Of a DNA stretch of 64,000 nucleotides, positions 25,101-33,954 are shown one piece after another. This DNA is from Chryseobacterium sediminis (GTDB lineage Bacteria > Bacteroidota > Bacteroidia > Flavobacteriales > Weeksellaceae), in NCBI RefSeq assembly GCF_008386505.1, contig NZ_VUNZ01000003.1, positions 496,001 to 560,000 on the forward strand, written 5' to 3'. Under the pieces are notes generated by a model. It did not search any database. It saw only the letters and a program-made list of their open reading frames with translations, and was not told the origin of the DNA. How positions within the stretch are numbered: position 1 is the stretch's first letter; every line of letters begins with the position of its first letter. Made by a program: the position numbers and the translations under genes.

Positions 25101-25327
25101 GATACAAAATAGGAGAAGAAAGTGTAAACCTTATCGACCTGATCCAGAAAGGAAAAGTTCAGTATGTTGTGAATACCACTACAAAAGGTAAACAGGCAGA
25201 AAGAGACGGATTCCAGATCAGAAGAATGAGCGTAGAAAACGGTGTTCCTTGTTTAACTTCAATGGATACGGTAGAAGCGATCTTAAAAGTAATCGAAAGC
25301 ATGAGCTTCAAAATGGAGACGATGTAA
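22145..25327 (+). CDS. carB: Carbamoyl-phosphate synthase large subunit
   Basis: This full-length enzyme has 1060 residues. Two homologous ATP-grasp halves begin [23 protein letters not shown] near the N-terminus and [22 protein letters not shown] near residue 560. A C-terminal allosteric MGS-like domain follows ([18 protein letters not shown] to the end). It makes carbamoyl phosphate from bicarbonate, ATP and ammonia delivered by CarA. The C-terminal domain is where UMP and ornithine act in E. coli. Since free ornithine is not the carbamoylation substrate here, ornithine activation may differ. A clear terminator follows. Confidence 0.96.
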   Translation: MAKRTDIKTILVIGSGPIIIGQAAEFDYAGTQACLSLKEEGYKVILINSNPATIMTDVEIADKVYIEPISLQFVSHIIRKERPDALLPTLGGQTGLNMAVELEKSGILEECKVEVLGTKLSAINRAEDRDLFRELMRELNEPVPESDIVNTVEGALAFADEIGYPVIVRPAFTMGGTGGGIASNEVELKEIAELGLKHSPVTQCLIEKSIAGFKEIEYEVMRDANDNAIVVCNMENIDPVGVHTGDSIVVAPSQTLSDREYQLLRNASLKIIRALGIEGGCNVQLALDPHSFEYYIIEVNPRVSRSSALASKATGYPIAKIAAKIAVGLTLDEIMNPVTGKTYACFEPALDYVVTKFPRFPFDKFETADRRLSTQMKATGEVMAIGRNLEESLQKAIRSLETGIKHLGLKTKQAEALTAEEIERRIRVCDDERLFIIGDALRRGYDWEQIVEWSKIDKFFIWKLKKLVDFEKVIAANKFDKETLIEAKRLGFADINIAVLWDVKEREVFNFRKENGVMPVYKMVDTCAAEFESETPYFYGTYEEENESVVSDKEKIIVLGSGPIRIGQGVEFDYATVHSVWAIKEMGYEAIIINNNPETVSTDFSISDKLYFEPLTEEDVMNIIELEKPKGVVVQFGGQTAINLADKLASHGVQILGTSLEDLDRAENRDKFEKALQELGIPQPKGRTSTSKEEAIKIANEIGYPVLVRPSYVLGGRAMEIVYAEAELAYYMEHAVEASPEHPVLVDKYMVGKEIEVDAICDGETVVIPGIMEHIERAGVHSGDSIAVYPPQNISQSEIDTLVDYTQRLAKGLNVIGLMNIQYVLFEGNVYVIEVNPRSSRTVPFLSKITEVPMANLATKAILGQKLKDLGYENGLVPNKEGVFVKVPVFSFSKLTKVDISLGPEMKSTGEVMGKDTTLEKALYKGLVAAGRKVPMHGSILFTVADKHKDEAAALAARFHEVGFRIWATEGTAKFFEDKGIPCKIGYKIGEESVNLIDLIQKGKVQYVVNTTTKGKQAERDGFQIRRMSVENGVPCLTSMDTVEAILKVIESMSFKMETM

Positions 25328-25354
25328 TTTCAAGTACAAAATAAATATTATAAG

Positions 25355-25386
25355 CCTCATAGATTTCTGAAATCTATGAGGTTTTT
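25355..25386 (+). terminator. Intrinsic terminator after carB
   Basis: CCTCATAGATTT and AAATCTATGAGG form a perfect 12-bp stem with a 3-base loop, followed by TTTTT. It ends the pyrB-carA-carB transcript. Confidence 0.9.
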
Positions 25387-25492
25387 AGCTTACATAAGAA
25401 TAGGATTAATTTTCTTATAATATTTCATTATTTGTTAATAAAAGTAATGTGTAAATTTGAGTTATTAACAACTCTGTCAAAATAAATTATTG

Positions 25493-26044
25493 ATGAAGGT
25501 ATTTCTTCAGATTTTTATAATTCTTTTACTTTTCAATTGCCGGCAAAAGGTGACTTTAAAAGATATAAGGCTTCAAAGTACAGTTATTGAATATAAGCAG
25601 CCAAAAATTTCAGATATACAAAGTATCGAAAAGATAAATGGTGGAATTAAATATTACAATAATGTTGATATTAGATTATCAAAAGAATATTTTCCAGAAA
25701 TAGAAAAGTACGAATTTGAACAACCCATAATTTATCATAGAGATACAGCAAACCTGGATACGCAAATTTCTTATTTTTTTACAAAGAATGACAGTATTAT
25801 ACGTTTGATTGAATACAGCTGGGACCAAGATCAGAAAAAAGAATTGTTTATTGATAAACTCTATCGCTTGAATAAAAGTAACATAGCCAAGGAGCTAAAA
25901 ATGGATGGATCTGAAAAAACTGAACAAGTTGATTACTGGTGGCAGAAAATTATAAGATGGGATAATAATAATCTTCATATATATAGTTTTGTTTTTGGAA
26001 TTGATGAAGGGCAAAGGACAAGAGTTATTGTTAGATTCAAATAA
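25493..26044 (+). CDS. Hypothetical lipoprotein
   Basis: From the ATG at 25493 this is 183 residues. The N-terminus (MKVFLQIFIILLLFNCRQK) is a lipoprotein signal with lipobox LFNC, so the mature protein should be anchored by Cys near residue 15. The rest is a small mixed-charge domain containing RLSKEYFPEIEKYEF and YWWQKIIRWDNNNLHIYSFVF, with no motif I recognise. A TTG immediately before the ATG gives the longer frame and is not needed. Another orphan gene follows after 33 bp. Confidence 0.7.
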   Translation: MKVFLQIFIILLLFNCRQKVTLKDIRLQSTVIEYKQPKISDIQSIEKINGGIKYYNNVDIRLSKEYFPEIEKYEFEQPIIYHRDTANLDTQISYFFTKNDSIIRLIEYSWDQDQKKELFIDKLYRLNKSNIAKELKMDGSEKTEQVDYWWQKIIRWDNNNLHIYSFVFGIDEGQRTRVIVRFK

Positions 26045-26077
26045 TAAATAAAAAGAAGAAAATTTAGTGTATAAAAT

Positions 26078-26683
26078 ATGGAAAATAAAAATATTGATTT
26101 TAGAGCAGAACAACTCCATCAGGAAGCGAGAGCGTTGGGACAAACCGGAAAATATGATTTATCAATCTCAAAACTTCAAGAAGCAATGAAGATTCAACCA
26201 ACCTGGGCATATCCGGTATATGATCTGGCATTAAAATTTTATAAAAAAACAGATGAATTGGAACCAAAAGGATTTTTTACTACAAAGACCGCAATATATT
26301 CTTTGGAAGGAGAAAAACTTGGAATATTCCCTAAAGGTTTATATTTAACTTATATGCAAATTGAGTGGACAGACGATATTAATAAAAAACATGAAATCAT
26401 TAGCTTTCTGACACAAAATGTTCCTGATTTTGCACCAGGATGGAAAGAACTTGCAGATATATCAGAAGATGAAACAGTACGACTTTATGCAATCAATCAA
26501 GGACTTTCAAAAAAACCAGATAGTCAAACAGAAGGAATTTTGCTGATTAATAAGGCTATAATATTGAATAATAACCAAGATAAAGAAGGTGCAAAACAAA
26601 TATTAAATACTCTTGTTTTATCAGGAAACGTAACAAAAAGCAATGTTGAATTAGCTGAACTTGTACTAAATTCTTTATTATAA
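26078..26683 (+). CDS. TPR-like protein of unknown function
   Basis: This 201-residue soluble protein has a tetratricopeptide-like unit at about residues 10-60 (ALGQTGKYDLSISKLQEAMKIQPTWAYPVYDLALKFYKK) and a second helical region near the C-terminus (LLINKAIILNNNQDKEGAKQILNTLVLSG). There is no signal peptide. TPR modules usually mediate protein contacts. Its neighbours give no pathway clue. Confidence 0.72.
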   Translation: MENKNIDFRAEQLHQEARALGQTGKYDLSISKLQEAMKIQPTWAYPVYDLALKFYKKTDELEPKGFFTTKTAIYSLEGEKLGIFPKGLYLTYMQIEWTDDINKKHEIISFLTQNVPDFAPGWKELADISEDETVRLYAINQGLSKKPDSQTEGILLINKAIILNNNQDKEGAKQILNTLVLSGNVTKSNVELAELVLNSLL

Positions 26684-26855
26684 AAACAATTATTTTATAG
26701 AATTCCTTTAAATTGTTTATCATAAAGTAATTTGAAAACAGATTTTAAAATCAATTTAATTTTTTGCAGAATTATTTATAAATTAGAGCGTTAAAATTCA
26801 AGCTGTTATTGCTATTTAAAAACTAATAAAAACTTCACCAAATTAAGATATAACC

Positions 26856-27350
26856 ATGGCAGAATATTACGCTAAATCAAGCAATTCTTTATCTTTTGAA
26901 GTCACAAAAGAAGAGACATTAATTGGGAAACTTACTTATGCAAGCTGGTTTAAATTTAATGCTGTTATTGAAATTGCAGATGGTCAGAGCTATCAGGTGG
27001 AGCCAAAGGGTTTTTGGGGAACTACCATCGAACTGAAAGATCATGAAAGAGTCCTTTTAAAATTCAGGATGAACTGGAACGGGGAAATTGTGGTGCAGAC
27101 CTATTTTGATGGCGTGAAAAACGGTTATCTCTTTAAGCACAGAGGAATTTTTAAAGAATCATTCGTCCTTACAGATCAGGATGGTGTTGAGCTTATGATT
27201 TTAAAGCCGCATCTGAAATGGGCTTCTATGAATTATGAATACCATATAACAACTTCTGACGCCTTTGAAACCTTTCCGGACAAAGAAATTGTCTTAATTA
27301 ATGCATTGCATTGTGCCAATTATTATATGTCAATGATGATGGCTGTGTAA
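26856..27350 (+). CDS. Hypothetical protein, LURP-one-like beta-rich
   Basis: This 164-residue, mostly beta-strand protein alternates hydrophobic strands and short turns (SLSFEVTKEETLIGKLTYASWFK, QVEPKGFWGTTIEL, GYLFKHRGIFKESFVL). The pattern recalls the tubby/LURP-one barrel but I cannot confirm it. It is separated by only 3 bp from the Crp-type regulator downstream, so the two are probably co-transcribed. No signal peptide was seen. Confidence 0.65.
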   Translation: MAEYYAKSSNSLSFEVTKEETLIGKLTYASWFKFNAVIEIADGQSYQVEPKGFWGTTIELKDHERVLLKFRMNWNGEIVVQTYFDGVKNGYLFKHRGIFKESFVLTDQDGVELMILKPHLKWASMNYEYHITTSDAFETFPDKEIVLINALHCANYYMSMMMAV

Positions 27351-27353
27351 AAT

Positions 27354-27929
27354 ATGATATCTGAATTTGATCATATTATAGCTCATTTTAGCCAGTACAT
27401 TAAAGTGAGTGAATCTCTGAGAAACGAACTTGAAAGCAGGTTGTCTTTTCATATCTTTGATAAAGGGGAGCTTGTACAGGATGCAGATAAAATTTGTACC
27501 AAAAGTTATTTCATTCTTAAAGGACTGGTAAGAACCTATTATCTGAAAGACGGAATAGAGATCAGCGAGTATTTTTCCTGTGAAAATGAATGGATCAATT
27601 CTCCTAAAAGCTTTATAGAGAGAACAAAAGATATCTATTATATTGATTGTCTTGAAAAGACTGAAACCTTCTGCCTTAAAGTGAATGATCTTGGGTATCT
27701 CTTCGACCATTTTCCGGAAATGGAACGATATGCAAGACTCTCGATGGGAAGTGTATTCGGGCATCTGATGGAAAGAATTACTTCACAGAGATTTACTACG
27801 GCAAAAGAAAAATATGACCATTTTTTAAACACATATAAAGGAGTTTATCATCGGATTCCTTTGGGAATGGCAGCTTCCTATCTGGGCATTACACAGTCTA
27901 CTCTGAGCAGATTACGTAAAGAAAAGTAG
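27354..27929 (+). CDS. Crp/Fnr-family transcriptional regulator
   Basis: This 191-residue protein has an N-terminal cyclic-nucleotide-binding-like barrel (residues ~25-115: FIFDKG-type strands, SYFILKGLVRTYYLKDGIEISEYF) and a C-terminal HTH (residues ~150-190: GVYHRIPLGMAASYLGITQSTLSRLRKE). The cAMP-binding arginine/serine pair of Crp is not evident, as usual for this Bacteroidota group, so the ligand is unknown. It lies upstream of a hydrolase and the siderophore receptor set and could regulate them. Confidence 0.87.
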   Translation: MISEFDHIIAHFSQYIKVSESLRNELESRLSFHIFDKGELVQDADKICTKSYFILKGLVRTYYLKDGIEISEYFSCENEWINSPKSFIERTKDIYYIDCLEKTETFCLKVNDLGYLFDHFPEMERYARLSMGSVFGHLMERITSQRFTTAKEKYDHFLNTYKGVYHRIPLGMAASYLGITQSTLSRLRKEK

Positions 27930-27989
27930 TTTTTGATCTAGAGCAAAAATAAATCGGATTAACAGATCTATTTTTGACAAAAAAAGATC

Positions 27990-28811
27990 ATGAAACTATT
28001 ATTTAAAATTTTTGTTTTTCTGCTAATAAGTACAGCACTGAAGTCACAGGATACTATTCATTCAAAAAATACAGATGCAGTTTTATATACTCCTTCAAAA
28101 AAAATAAAAGGTTTAGTTGTGGGTTTGGGAGGGGCAGAAGGAGGTAATGCCTGGGCATCCGGACATTGGAAATCTATAAGAGATCAATTTCTGGATAGGG
28201 ATTATGCGTTTTTGGCGCTGGCTTATTTTGGCTCAAAAAATTCACCAAAACTTCTTGAGAAAATTGAAATTCAGGACGTGTACAAAACTATATCGGTTGC
28301 TAAACAGAAGCTTTCTACGGACAAATTAGCAATCGTTGGAGGGTCCAGAGGGGCAGACCTCGCACTGCTTCTTGGAAGTTATTATTCTGATATTTCTTGT
28401 ATTATAGCTCTTTCCTCCAGCCATGTTGTTTTTCCTGGAAATACCGATCATTTTTCAACATCCAGTTGGACATTTGGAGGCAAGGAACTTCCTTTTGTGC
28501 CTGTAAATGAAGCTGCAGTTCCCTTTATGATGCAGCACAATATAAGAAAGGCGTTTGAAGCAATGCTGCAGGATAAAAATGCAGAAAGTAAGTCTCTTAT
28601 AAAAGTAGAAAATTCCAGGGCTGCTATTTTGCTGATGTCTGGTAATCAGGATGAAATTTGTCCATCGGCAGAAATGTCAGACAAAATTATTCAAAGACTT
28701 AAAGACCATCATTATCAATACCATTTTGAGCATATAAAATGGGAAGGCAGGCATACTGAACCCTACCAACATTTTGACCGGATTTTTACCTTTCTACAAA
28801 AATATTTTTAA
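27990..28811 (+). CDS. Exported alpha/beta hydrolase (BAAT-like)
   Basis: This 273-residue protein has a signal peptide (KLLFKIFVFLLISTALKSQ). The alpha/beta-hydrolase core resembles the C-terminal domain of acyl-CoA:amino acid N-acyltransferase/thioesterases: GLVVGLGGAEGGNAW, the nucleophile elbow VGGSRGADLALLL with catalytic serine, MSGNQDEICPS for the acid, and a terminal GRHTEPYQHF supplying histidine. Export makes a role on intracellular acyl-CoA unlikely, so it may hydrolyse an extracytoplasmic ester. It ends in its own terminator. Confidence 0.8.
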   Translation: MKLLFKIFVFLLISTALKSQDTIHSKNTDAVLYTPSKKIKGLVVGLGGAEGGNAWASGHWKSIRDQFLDRDYAFLALAYFGSKNSPKLLEKIEIQDVYKTISVAKQKLSTDKLAIVGGSRGADLALLLGSYYSDISCIIALSSSHVVFPGNTDHFSTSSWTFGGKELPFVPVNEAAVPFMMQHNIRKAFEAMLQDKNAESKSLIKVENSRAAILLMSGNQDEICPSAEMSDKIIQRLKDHHYQYHFEHIKWEGRHTEPYQHFDRIFTFLQKYF

Positions 28812-28828
28812 AATAAAAATTTAAAATG

Positions 28829-28857
28829 GGGTTCTTGATTTTTCAGGAACCCTTTAT
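28829..28857 (+). terminator. Terminator after the BAAT-like hydrolase
   Basis: GGGTTCTTGA (28829-28838) pairs with TCAGGAACCC (28843-28852), one G-U pair, around a TTTT loop, followed by TTTATTTA. Confidence 0.75.
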
Positions 28858-28929
28858 TTATCGGATATTTTGAAAGCTTTGATTTTATGATTTGTGTCAT
28901 GTTTTTATTTAGAATTAATAAAAATAAGA

Positions 28930-28937
28930 TAATTTTG
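28930..28937 (+). promoter_or_regulatory. -7 element of the TonB receptor gene
   Basis: TAATTTTG matches the TAnnTTTG form 23 bp upstream of the start codon. A convincing -33 TTTG at the right distance was not found. No recognisable Fur-type 19-bp palindrome was seen nearby. Confidence 0.45.
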
Positions 28938-28959
28938 CAGAACTAACTTAATTATAAAC

Positions 28960-31110
28960 ATGAAAAAAACAATTATTTCTGCAGCTCTATTAGCCGTAAC
29001 AATGCTGAGTGCCCAGGAAACAGACACCATTAAAGTGGCTGAAATCCAGTCCGTATCACTACAGGGAACCCATAATTACAGAACCAAAAAATCTGAGTCT
29101 ATAGCAAGACTTCCTCTGGAAAACCTGGAAAATCCTACCGTTTACAATCTTGTTCCCAAAGAAATCATCAGTGAAATGGGTGCAATGGACTTCAACACAG
29201 CGATGGCTTCTGCCCCAGGTGTTGTGGTCAGTAATAGTGTGAACGACAGCGGGAATGATATTTTCATGAGGGGATTCAGCTCAAACGCAAGTTTCAGAAA
29301 TGGACTTATCCAAAACCCAAGAGTACAGTCCGAAATCGCTAATATTGAAAGAGTAGAAGTAATTAAAGGACCATCCGGAACCTTATTCGGAGGAACATTG
29401 GCCAACTATGGCGGTGTGGTGAATATTGTCACTAAAAAACCACAGGAAAACTTCGGGGGAATTATCAATTATACCACCGGAAGCTGGGGAATGAACAGGA
29501 TCACAGCTGATGTGAATACTCCTTTGAATAAAGAAAAAACGGCATTAGCAAGATTCAATGTCGCAGCCTATTCTCAGGATTCGTTTCAGGATTCCGGTTA
29601 CAATAAAGGATTATTCTTTTCCGGAAGTGTTTTATATAAAGTTAGCGACAAAACCACAGTAACGCTTGACACCGAGTTCCATGCTCCGGATAAAACATTG
29701 AATGCCTACGTAAGAAACTCAGAAAAACTGACCTTACACTCAATGAAAGATCTGGAAGTAGCTTACAAGAGGGCGTTTACGAGTAATGACATTGGCTCCA
29801 AAAGAACCAATTTTGTAACAATGGCTGAGGTTACTCATAAATTCAATGATCAATGGACGTCAAGAACATCTTACCAAAGAGGAGAAGCCAATGAAAATGA
29901 ATCTATCTTTTTAGTATTGAGATATTTGAATAATAACCAGGTAGAAAGAATGATCCGTCCTTTCGACAGCTTTAAAGTGACCACAGACAATATTCAGCAG
30001 AATTTTACCGGAGATTTTAAAATAGGTGGGTTAAGAAACCGTCTGGTAGTAGGCATAGATTATTTCCAGCAAAGAACAAAATATCAGTTCCCTTACTATG
30101 AAGCCAACGGATACAGCAATGTTTTCATGCCTTATGATAAGGTGAGCCTCGACAGCTCTTCTGCATGGGATCCTATTTCGAGAAACAAATTCATGAATAA
30201 GGAGAGAAAGTCTACAGAATCAGATATTACCACATTCAGAACGATCAGCGGTTATATCTCCAATGTTTTGAATATTACAGACAACTTGCTGGTAATGGCG
30301 AGTTTGAGAGTAGACAGTTATAAAAATGATGATACAGTGGTAAACGGTGTTGAGATTTCTACTAAAAACGGATATCCTGAAAATAAAGTGACAGGATACA
30401 GTCAGACCCAGTTTTCACCAAAATTTGGATTGGTCTATGAAATTGTAAAAGACCAGATTTCATTCTTTGCCAATTATGTAAACGGATTTAAAAACTATGC
30501 TCCATCATTGAATGAAGTCGGGGTTTTAACAAAATGGGATCCCGAACAGGGAAATCAGATTGAAACAGGTTTTAAAGTAGATCTTTTCCATAAAAAATTA
30601 CTGACAACTGTGAGTTATTATAATATTAACGTTAAAAACAGATTGGTTGCAGATCCGGGCGGAATAGGAAGTATTCAGGATGGTAATATCAAAAGTCAGG
30701 GGCTGGAAATAGGCATCATCGCCAATCCTTTCAGAGGATGGAATATCGTTGCAGGATATGGGTATAATGACAACAAATACGACGATCGAAGCAAAGACAG
30801 CGGAAAAAGAATTGCCTGGACACCCAAACATGTAGCGAATCTATGGACGAGTTACAAAATTATGGATGGAGCCTATGAAGGGCTTGGTTTTGGGGCAGGA
30901 TTCAATTTTGTAGATCAAACCTACATCAATATTACCAATCATTTCCTTGCTCCTTCTTATACTACAGTGGGTGCTACGGTTTTCTATGACAAGAAAAAAT
31001 ACAGAATCGGTCTTAAAATGAATAATGCCCTAAATGAAGTCTACTGGAACTTCTACGGGCAGCCACAGAAGCCAAGGGAAATCCTCGCCAATTTTGCATT
31101 CAAATTTTAA
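28960..31110 (+). CDS. TonB-dependent siderophore receptor
   Basis: The 716-residue outer-membrane receptor has a signal peptide (MKKTIISAALLAVTMLSAQ). The plug domain spans about residues 50-165 (FNTAMASAPGVVVSNSVND, IFMRGFSSNASFRNG, IERVEVIKGPSGTLFGG). A 22-strand type barrel follows, ending in ANFAFKF with the usual terminal phenylalanine. The plug lacks a carboxypeptidase-like N-terminal extension and resembles ferrichrome/catecholate receptors. PepSY and esterase genes follow, supporting ferric-siderophore uptake powered by TonB. Confidence 0.92.
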   Translation: MKKTIISAALLAVTMLSAQETDTIKVAEIQSVSLQGTHNYRTKKSESIARLPLENLENPTVYNLVPKEIISEMGAMDFNTAMASAPGVVVSNSVNDSGNDIFMRGFSSNASFRNGLIQNPRVQSEIANIERVEVIKGPSGTLFGGTLANYGGVVNIVTKKPQENFGGIINYTTGSWGMNRITADVNTPLNKEKTALARFNVAAYSQDSFQDSGYNKGLFFSGSVLYKVSDKTTVTLDTEFHAPDKTLNAYVRNSEKLTLHSMKDLEVAYKRAFTSNDIGSKRTNFVTMAEVTHKFNDQWTSRTSYQRGEANENESIFLVLRYLNNNQVERMIRPFDSFKVTTDNIQQNFTGDFKIGGLRNRLVVGIDYFQQRTKYQFPYYEANGYSNVFMPYDKVSLDSSSAWDPISRNKFMNKERKSTESDITTFRTISGYISNVLNITDNLLVMASLRVDSYKNDDTVVNGVEISTKNGYPENKVTGYSQTQFSPKFGLVYEIVKDQISFFANYVNGFKNYAPSLNEVGVLTKWDPEQGNQIETGFKVDLFHKKLLTTVSYYNINVKNRLVADPGGIGSIQDGNIKSQGLEIGIIANPFRGWNIVAGYGYNDNKYDDRSKDSGKRIAWTPKHVANLWTSYKIMDGAYEGLGFGAGFNFVDQTYINITNHFLAPSYTTVGATVFYDKKKYRIGLKMNNALNEVYWNFYGQPQKPREILANFAFKF

Positions 31111-31150
31111 AATTTAAAAACAAAAATAATATCACCGAAAATATAAGGAT

Positions 31151-31295
31151 GAAAACCGCAAAGGTGCAACGCTTTGATTTATGATAAACCAATGTTTCTG
31201 ATGCCCTCGAATATGCTAAAGTAAATGGCAGCAGGAATAACTCTTTTCACTTTTCAAACACGCCATTATAAATCCTGTTGCGCCTTTGCATTTTC
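31151..31295. repeat. CGCAAAG repeat family, copy 2
   Basis: GAAAACCGCAAAGGTGCAAC (31151-31170) is the inverted partner of GTTGCGCCTTTGCATTTTC (31277-31295). The arms enclose about 106 bp. The right part overlaps an open frame that extends the PepSY gene upstream to 31225. The repeat explains that frame, so the true start lies further downstream. Confidence 0.65.
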
Positions 31296-31314
31296 AACCA
31301 TTATCTTTTTAATG

Positions 31315-32595
31315 ATGAAAACAGATATGGAGAATAAAAAAACTAATCCTAAAAAAAAGCAGGGAAAATCCCTTACCAAAAGGATCACCGGATGGCTGCA
31401 TCTATGGCTCGGACTGGTTTCCGGAATCATTGTTCTGACAGTTACTCTCTCAGGAACTGTATTTGTCTTTTGTGACGAAATCATTGATCTGTGCGGCGGA
31501 AGTGCTAAATATGTACAGGCTCCTGTCAATGCTAAAAAAATGACTCCTGAAGCATTGCTGGTTCAGTTTCATCAGCAGGTTCCGGACAGAAAAGCATTCT
31601 ATTTCGATACCTATAAAGAAGCGGACAGAAGTTTCAGGGTAGCATCAGCAACTAAGCCTCCCAAAGACAAAAACACAGCAGAAAAATCCAAAAAGAAAGG
31701 GCGAGGACCAAGAGGCGTTTTTGCCTATCATTATCTTAATCCATACACCGGAAAAGTAATAGGTTCTACAAAGAGCTATGAGTTTTTCTATGTCGTAGCC
31801 CATATTCATGCTCAATTATTGGCAGGAAAGTTCGGGAAAACGGTAGTTGGAGTTGCTTCCATCATATTTTTTATCCAGTTAATTGGAGGGCTGATCCTTT
31901 GGTGGCCAAAAAAATGGAACAAAACAACCAGAACAACTGCGTTTAAAATCAAATCAGGAACAAAATGGCGCAGAAAAAATTATGACTTTCACAATGTCTT
32001 TGGTTTTTATTCATTGCTTCCTGCAGTATTTATTACCATTACAGGGCTCATTATGGCCTATGAGGTTCTAACAAATCTTACCCAACAGGCTTTCGGTGGA
32101 GCGGTGGATGCCCATACCATTGCAGAAAAATATGAACCTAAATTTGATTCTGAGAAAAAAGCTTTGTCATATACTGATTTTATAGACAAAAAATTCAGGG
32201 AATTTCCCGAGGCAAAACAGTTCAGAATGAGCATTCCCAGAAATGATTCAGCAACGGTTTATCATGTGGTTGCCGCTCAGTTTATTGGGTTAAAAAGCCT
32301 TGTCAACGGGAAAAGCATGGAAACCAACAAGTATACCGGAAAAGAAATTGATTACCCGAAAGAAGTACAGATGCATGAAGTGATTGAGCATATGAATTTT
32401 GATCTTCATGTAGGCTATTGGGGCGGAATGTTTGGTAAAATATTCACCTTCATTATTGGAATTATCTGTACAAGCCTCCCAATCACCGGATTCCTGATCT
32501 GGTGGGGCAGAAGAAACAAATCACCCAAAAAGAATAAAGAAGTTAAAAATATTCATCAACACAGAAAAGACTCACACCATGAACAGCTGGTTTAA
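31315..32595 (+). CDS. PepSY-associated membrane protein (siderophore reductase-like)
   Basis: With the ATG at 31315 (MKTDMENKK) this has 426 residues. The frame opens at 31225, but that extension is repeat DNA. The domain has four main membrane helices: LHLWLGLVSGIIVLTVTLSG, VVGVASIIFFIQLIGGLILWW, FHNVFGFYSLLPAVFITITGLIM, and FTFIIGIICTSLPITGFLIWW. Periplasmic PepSY-type loops lie between them, and histidines near the helices could bind haem. Relatives such as FhuF-independent PepSY reductases help release iron from siderophores at the inner membrane. It overlaps the esterase start by 17 bp. Confidence 0.85.
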   Translation: MKTDMENKKTNPKKKQGKSLTKRITGWLHLWLGLVSGIIVLTVTLSGTVFVFCDEIIDLCGGSAKYVQAPVNAKKMTPEALLVQFHQQVPDRKAFYFDTYKEADRSFRVASATKPPKDKNTAEKSKKKGRGPRGVFAYHYLNPYTGKVIGSTKSYEFFYVVAHIHAQLLAGKFGKTVVGVASIIFFIQLIGGLILWWPKKWNKTTRTTAFKIKSGTKWRRKNYDFHNVFGFYSLLPAVFITITGLIMAYEVLTNLTQQAFGGAVDAHTIAEKYEPKFDSEKKALSYTDFIDKKFREFPEAKQFRMSIPRNDSATVYHVVAAQFIGLKSLVNGKSMETNKYTGKEIDYPKEVQMHEVIEHMNFDLHVGYWGGMFGKIFTFIIGIICTSLPITGFLIWWGRRNKSPKKNKEVKNIHQHRKDSHHEQLV

Positions 32596-33631
32596 AATTG
32601 TATATATCCCATTATTATTACTCTTCACATTAGGAAAAGCTCAGGAAAAACTGACAATCGGAGAGAAGCAAAACTTATTTTCAAAAGTTTTAAACGAAAA
32701 CAGGGAAATTTGGGTGCATTTGCCTAAAACTTATAACGATAATACAATCAATCCCTCAAAATATCCGGTCATCTATCTTTTAGACGGAGAAATTAACTTT
32801 GATTATTACACAGGACTAACGGATTTTATCGCCAGAACTCCTTATGCGGATATTCCGGAATGTATTGTTGTAGGAATTAAAAATACAGAAAGGACAAGAG
32901 ATCTCACTCCCACAAAAGCTCAGAAGAAAAGCCCTGTGAATCCGGATATCATACTCTTTGCGGACAGTGGCGGAGGCGAAAATTTTGTGAAATTTATGCA
33001 GGAAGAACTGAAACCATTCATTAATAAAAACTACAGAACTCAGGATTATTCTGTATTGGTTGGGCACTCTTTCGGAGGATTATTTGCCATCAATACATTC
33101 CTTTTACATCCGGATTATTTTAATGCATATGTTGCGAATGATCCAAGTTTATGGTGGGATAATAAAGTAACCATTTCAAGAACAAAAGAGTATTTGGAAA
33201 AGAATAAGAAGTTTCCTGCAAAAAAAACTTTATATGTTTCTCAGGCAGACAATGAAGAACAGCAGAAAAACTGGAATTCTGATATGACGCAGGCGATTGA
33301 AGAGTTTAAAGGAATTATAGAAAAGAACGGATCCCTAAACTATAAACATAGTTTTTTTGAAGGAGAAACTCACGGAACAGTTTCCTATCCAGGGAATTAT
33401 GAAGCATTAAAATTTATATTCAAAGGTTTCAGAACCGATGTAAAACAGCTTGCCAAAAATCCAAAACAGCTGGAAGAAGACTATAAAAAGTTTTCCGAAA
33501 AAATGGGAACAGGTTTTACTCCTTCAGAAACTTATCTGAATGTAGTCATCAAATTCATGAAGAGTAATGGCTTCAAGGAATCTGAAACCTATTTTACAAA
33601 TCTGAAAGACAGATATTATCCTAAGAAATAA
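32579..33631 (+). CDS. Exported esterase of the enterobactin esterase (Fes/IroE) family
   Basis: This 350-residue protein begins with a signal peptide (SWFKIVYIPLLLLFTLGKAQ). The esterase-D-like alpha/beta hydrolase has PVIYLLDGEINFDYYTG, IPECIVVGIKNTERTRDLTP, and the nucleophile elbow VGHSFGGLFAINTFLL. The catalytic histidine is in FFEGETHGTVSYPG. A C-terminal helical tail of ~70 residues follows. It is translationally linked to the PepSY gene, so periplasmic hydrolysis of an imported ferri-siderophore ester is the likely role. Confidence 0.85.
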   Translation: MNSWFKIVYIPLLLLFTLGKAQEKLTIGEKQNLFSKVLNENREIWVHLPKTYNDNTINPSKYPVIYLLDGEINFDYYTGLTDFIARTPYADIPECIVVGIKNTERTRDLTPTKAQKKSPVNPDIILFADSGGGENFVKFMQEELKPFINKNYRTQDYSVLVGHSFGGLFAINTFLLHPDYFNAYVANDPSLWWDNKVTISRTKEYLEKNKKFPAKKTLYVSQADNEEQQKNWNSDMTQAIEEFKGIIEKNGSLNYKHSFFEGETHGTVSYPGNYEALKFIFKGFRTDVKQLAKNPKQLEEDYKKFSEKMGTGFTPSETYLNVVIKFMKSNGFKESETYFTNLKDRYYPKK

Positions 33632-33643
33632 GACACTCAAAAT

Positions 33644-33682
33644 AAAAAAGCAAATCAGTTCATCAACGGATTTGCTTTTTTT
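33644..33682 (+). terminator. Terminator after the siderophore esterase
   Basis: AAAAAAGCAAATC (33644-33656) pairs with GATTTGCTTTTTTT (33669-33682) around a 12-base loop. Confidence 0.85.
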
Positions 33683-33791
33683 ATACATGGATAAGAATTC
33701 TTATAATAGGTTTGGATAAAGCCCATTCCTCTTGAATCTTCTTTTGGTGATTGAAATGAATCCTAATTCCAAAAATCTATCCGCACAGTTT

Positions 33792-33855
33792 TTCATTCCG
33801 TAGGAATCTAGATTTTGTATTTAGATGGTAAGAGTATAGATTCCTACGGAATGAA
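33792..33855. repeat. Perfect 19-bp inverted repeat
   Basis: TTCATTCCGTAGGAATCTA at 33792-33810 is exactly complementary to 33837-33855, with a 26-base AT-rich spacer. The half-sites GGAATCTA and CGGAATGA resemble the GTCATTCTGA family. The rest of the 323-bp gap 33632-33954 holds the terminator above and no gene. Confidence 0.8.
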
Positions 33856-33954
33856 CAAGCTAAACGTTTTATTTATCCAAAGATTCGACATTCCGGTAGA
33901 AATCTAAACCAATTCTTTTAGAAACTTTTTTACCATTTAGCATTTTCATCCTAT

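Noticed and set aside
31225-31314. Longer N-terminus of the PepSY protein
   Set aside because: These 30 codons are covered by the right part of an inverted repeat and read as a cysteine/phenylalanine-rich sequence unlike the family. The ATG at 31315 precedes a normal basic N-terminus.
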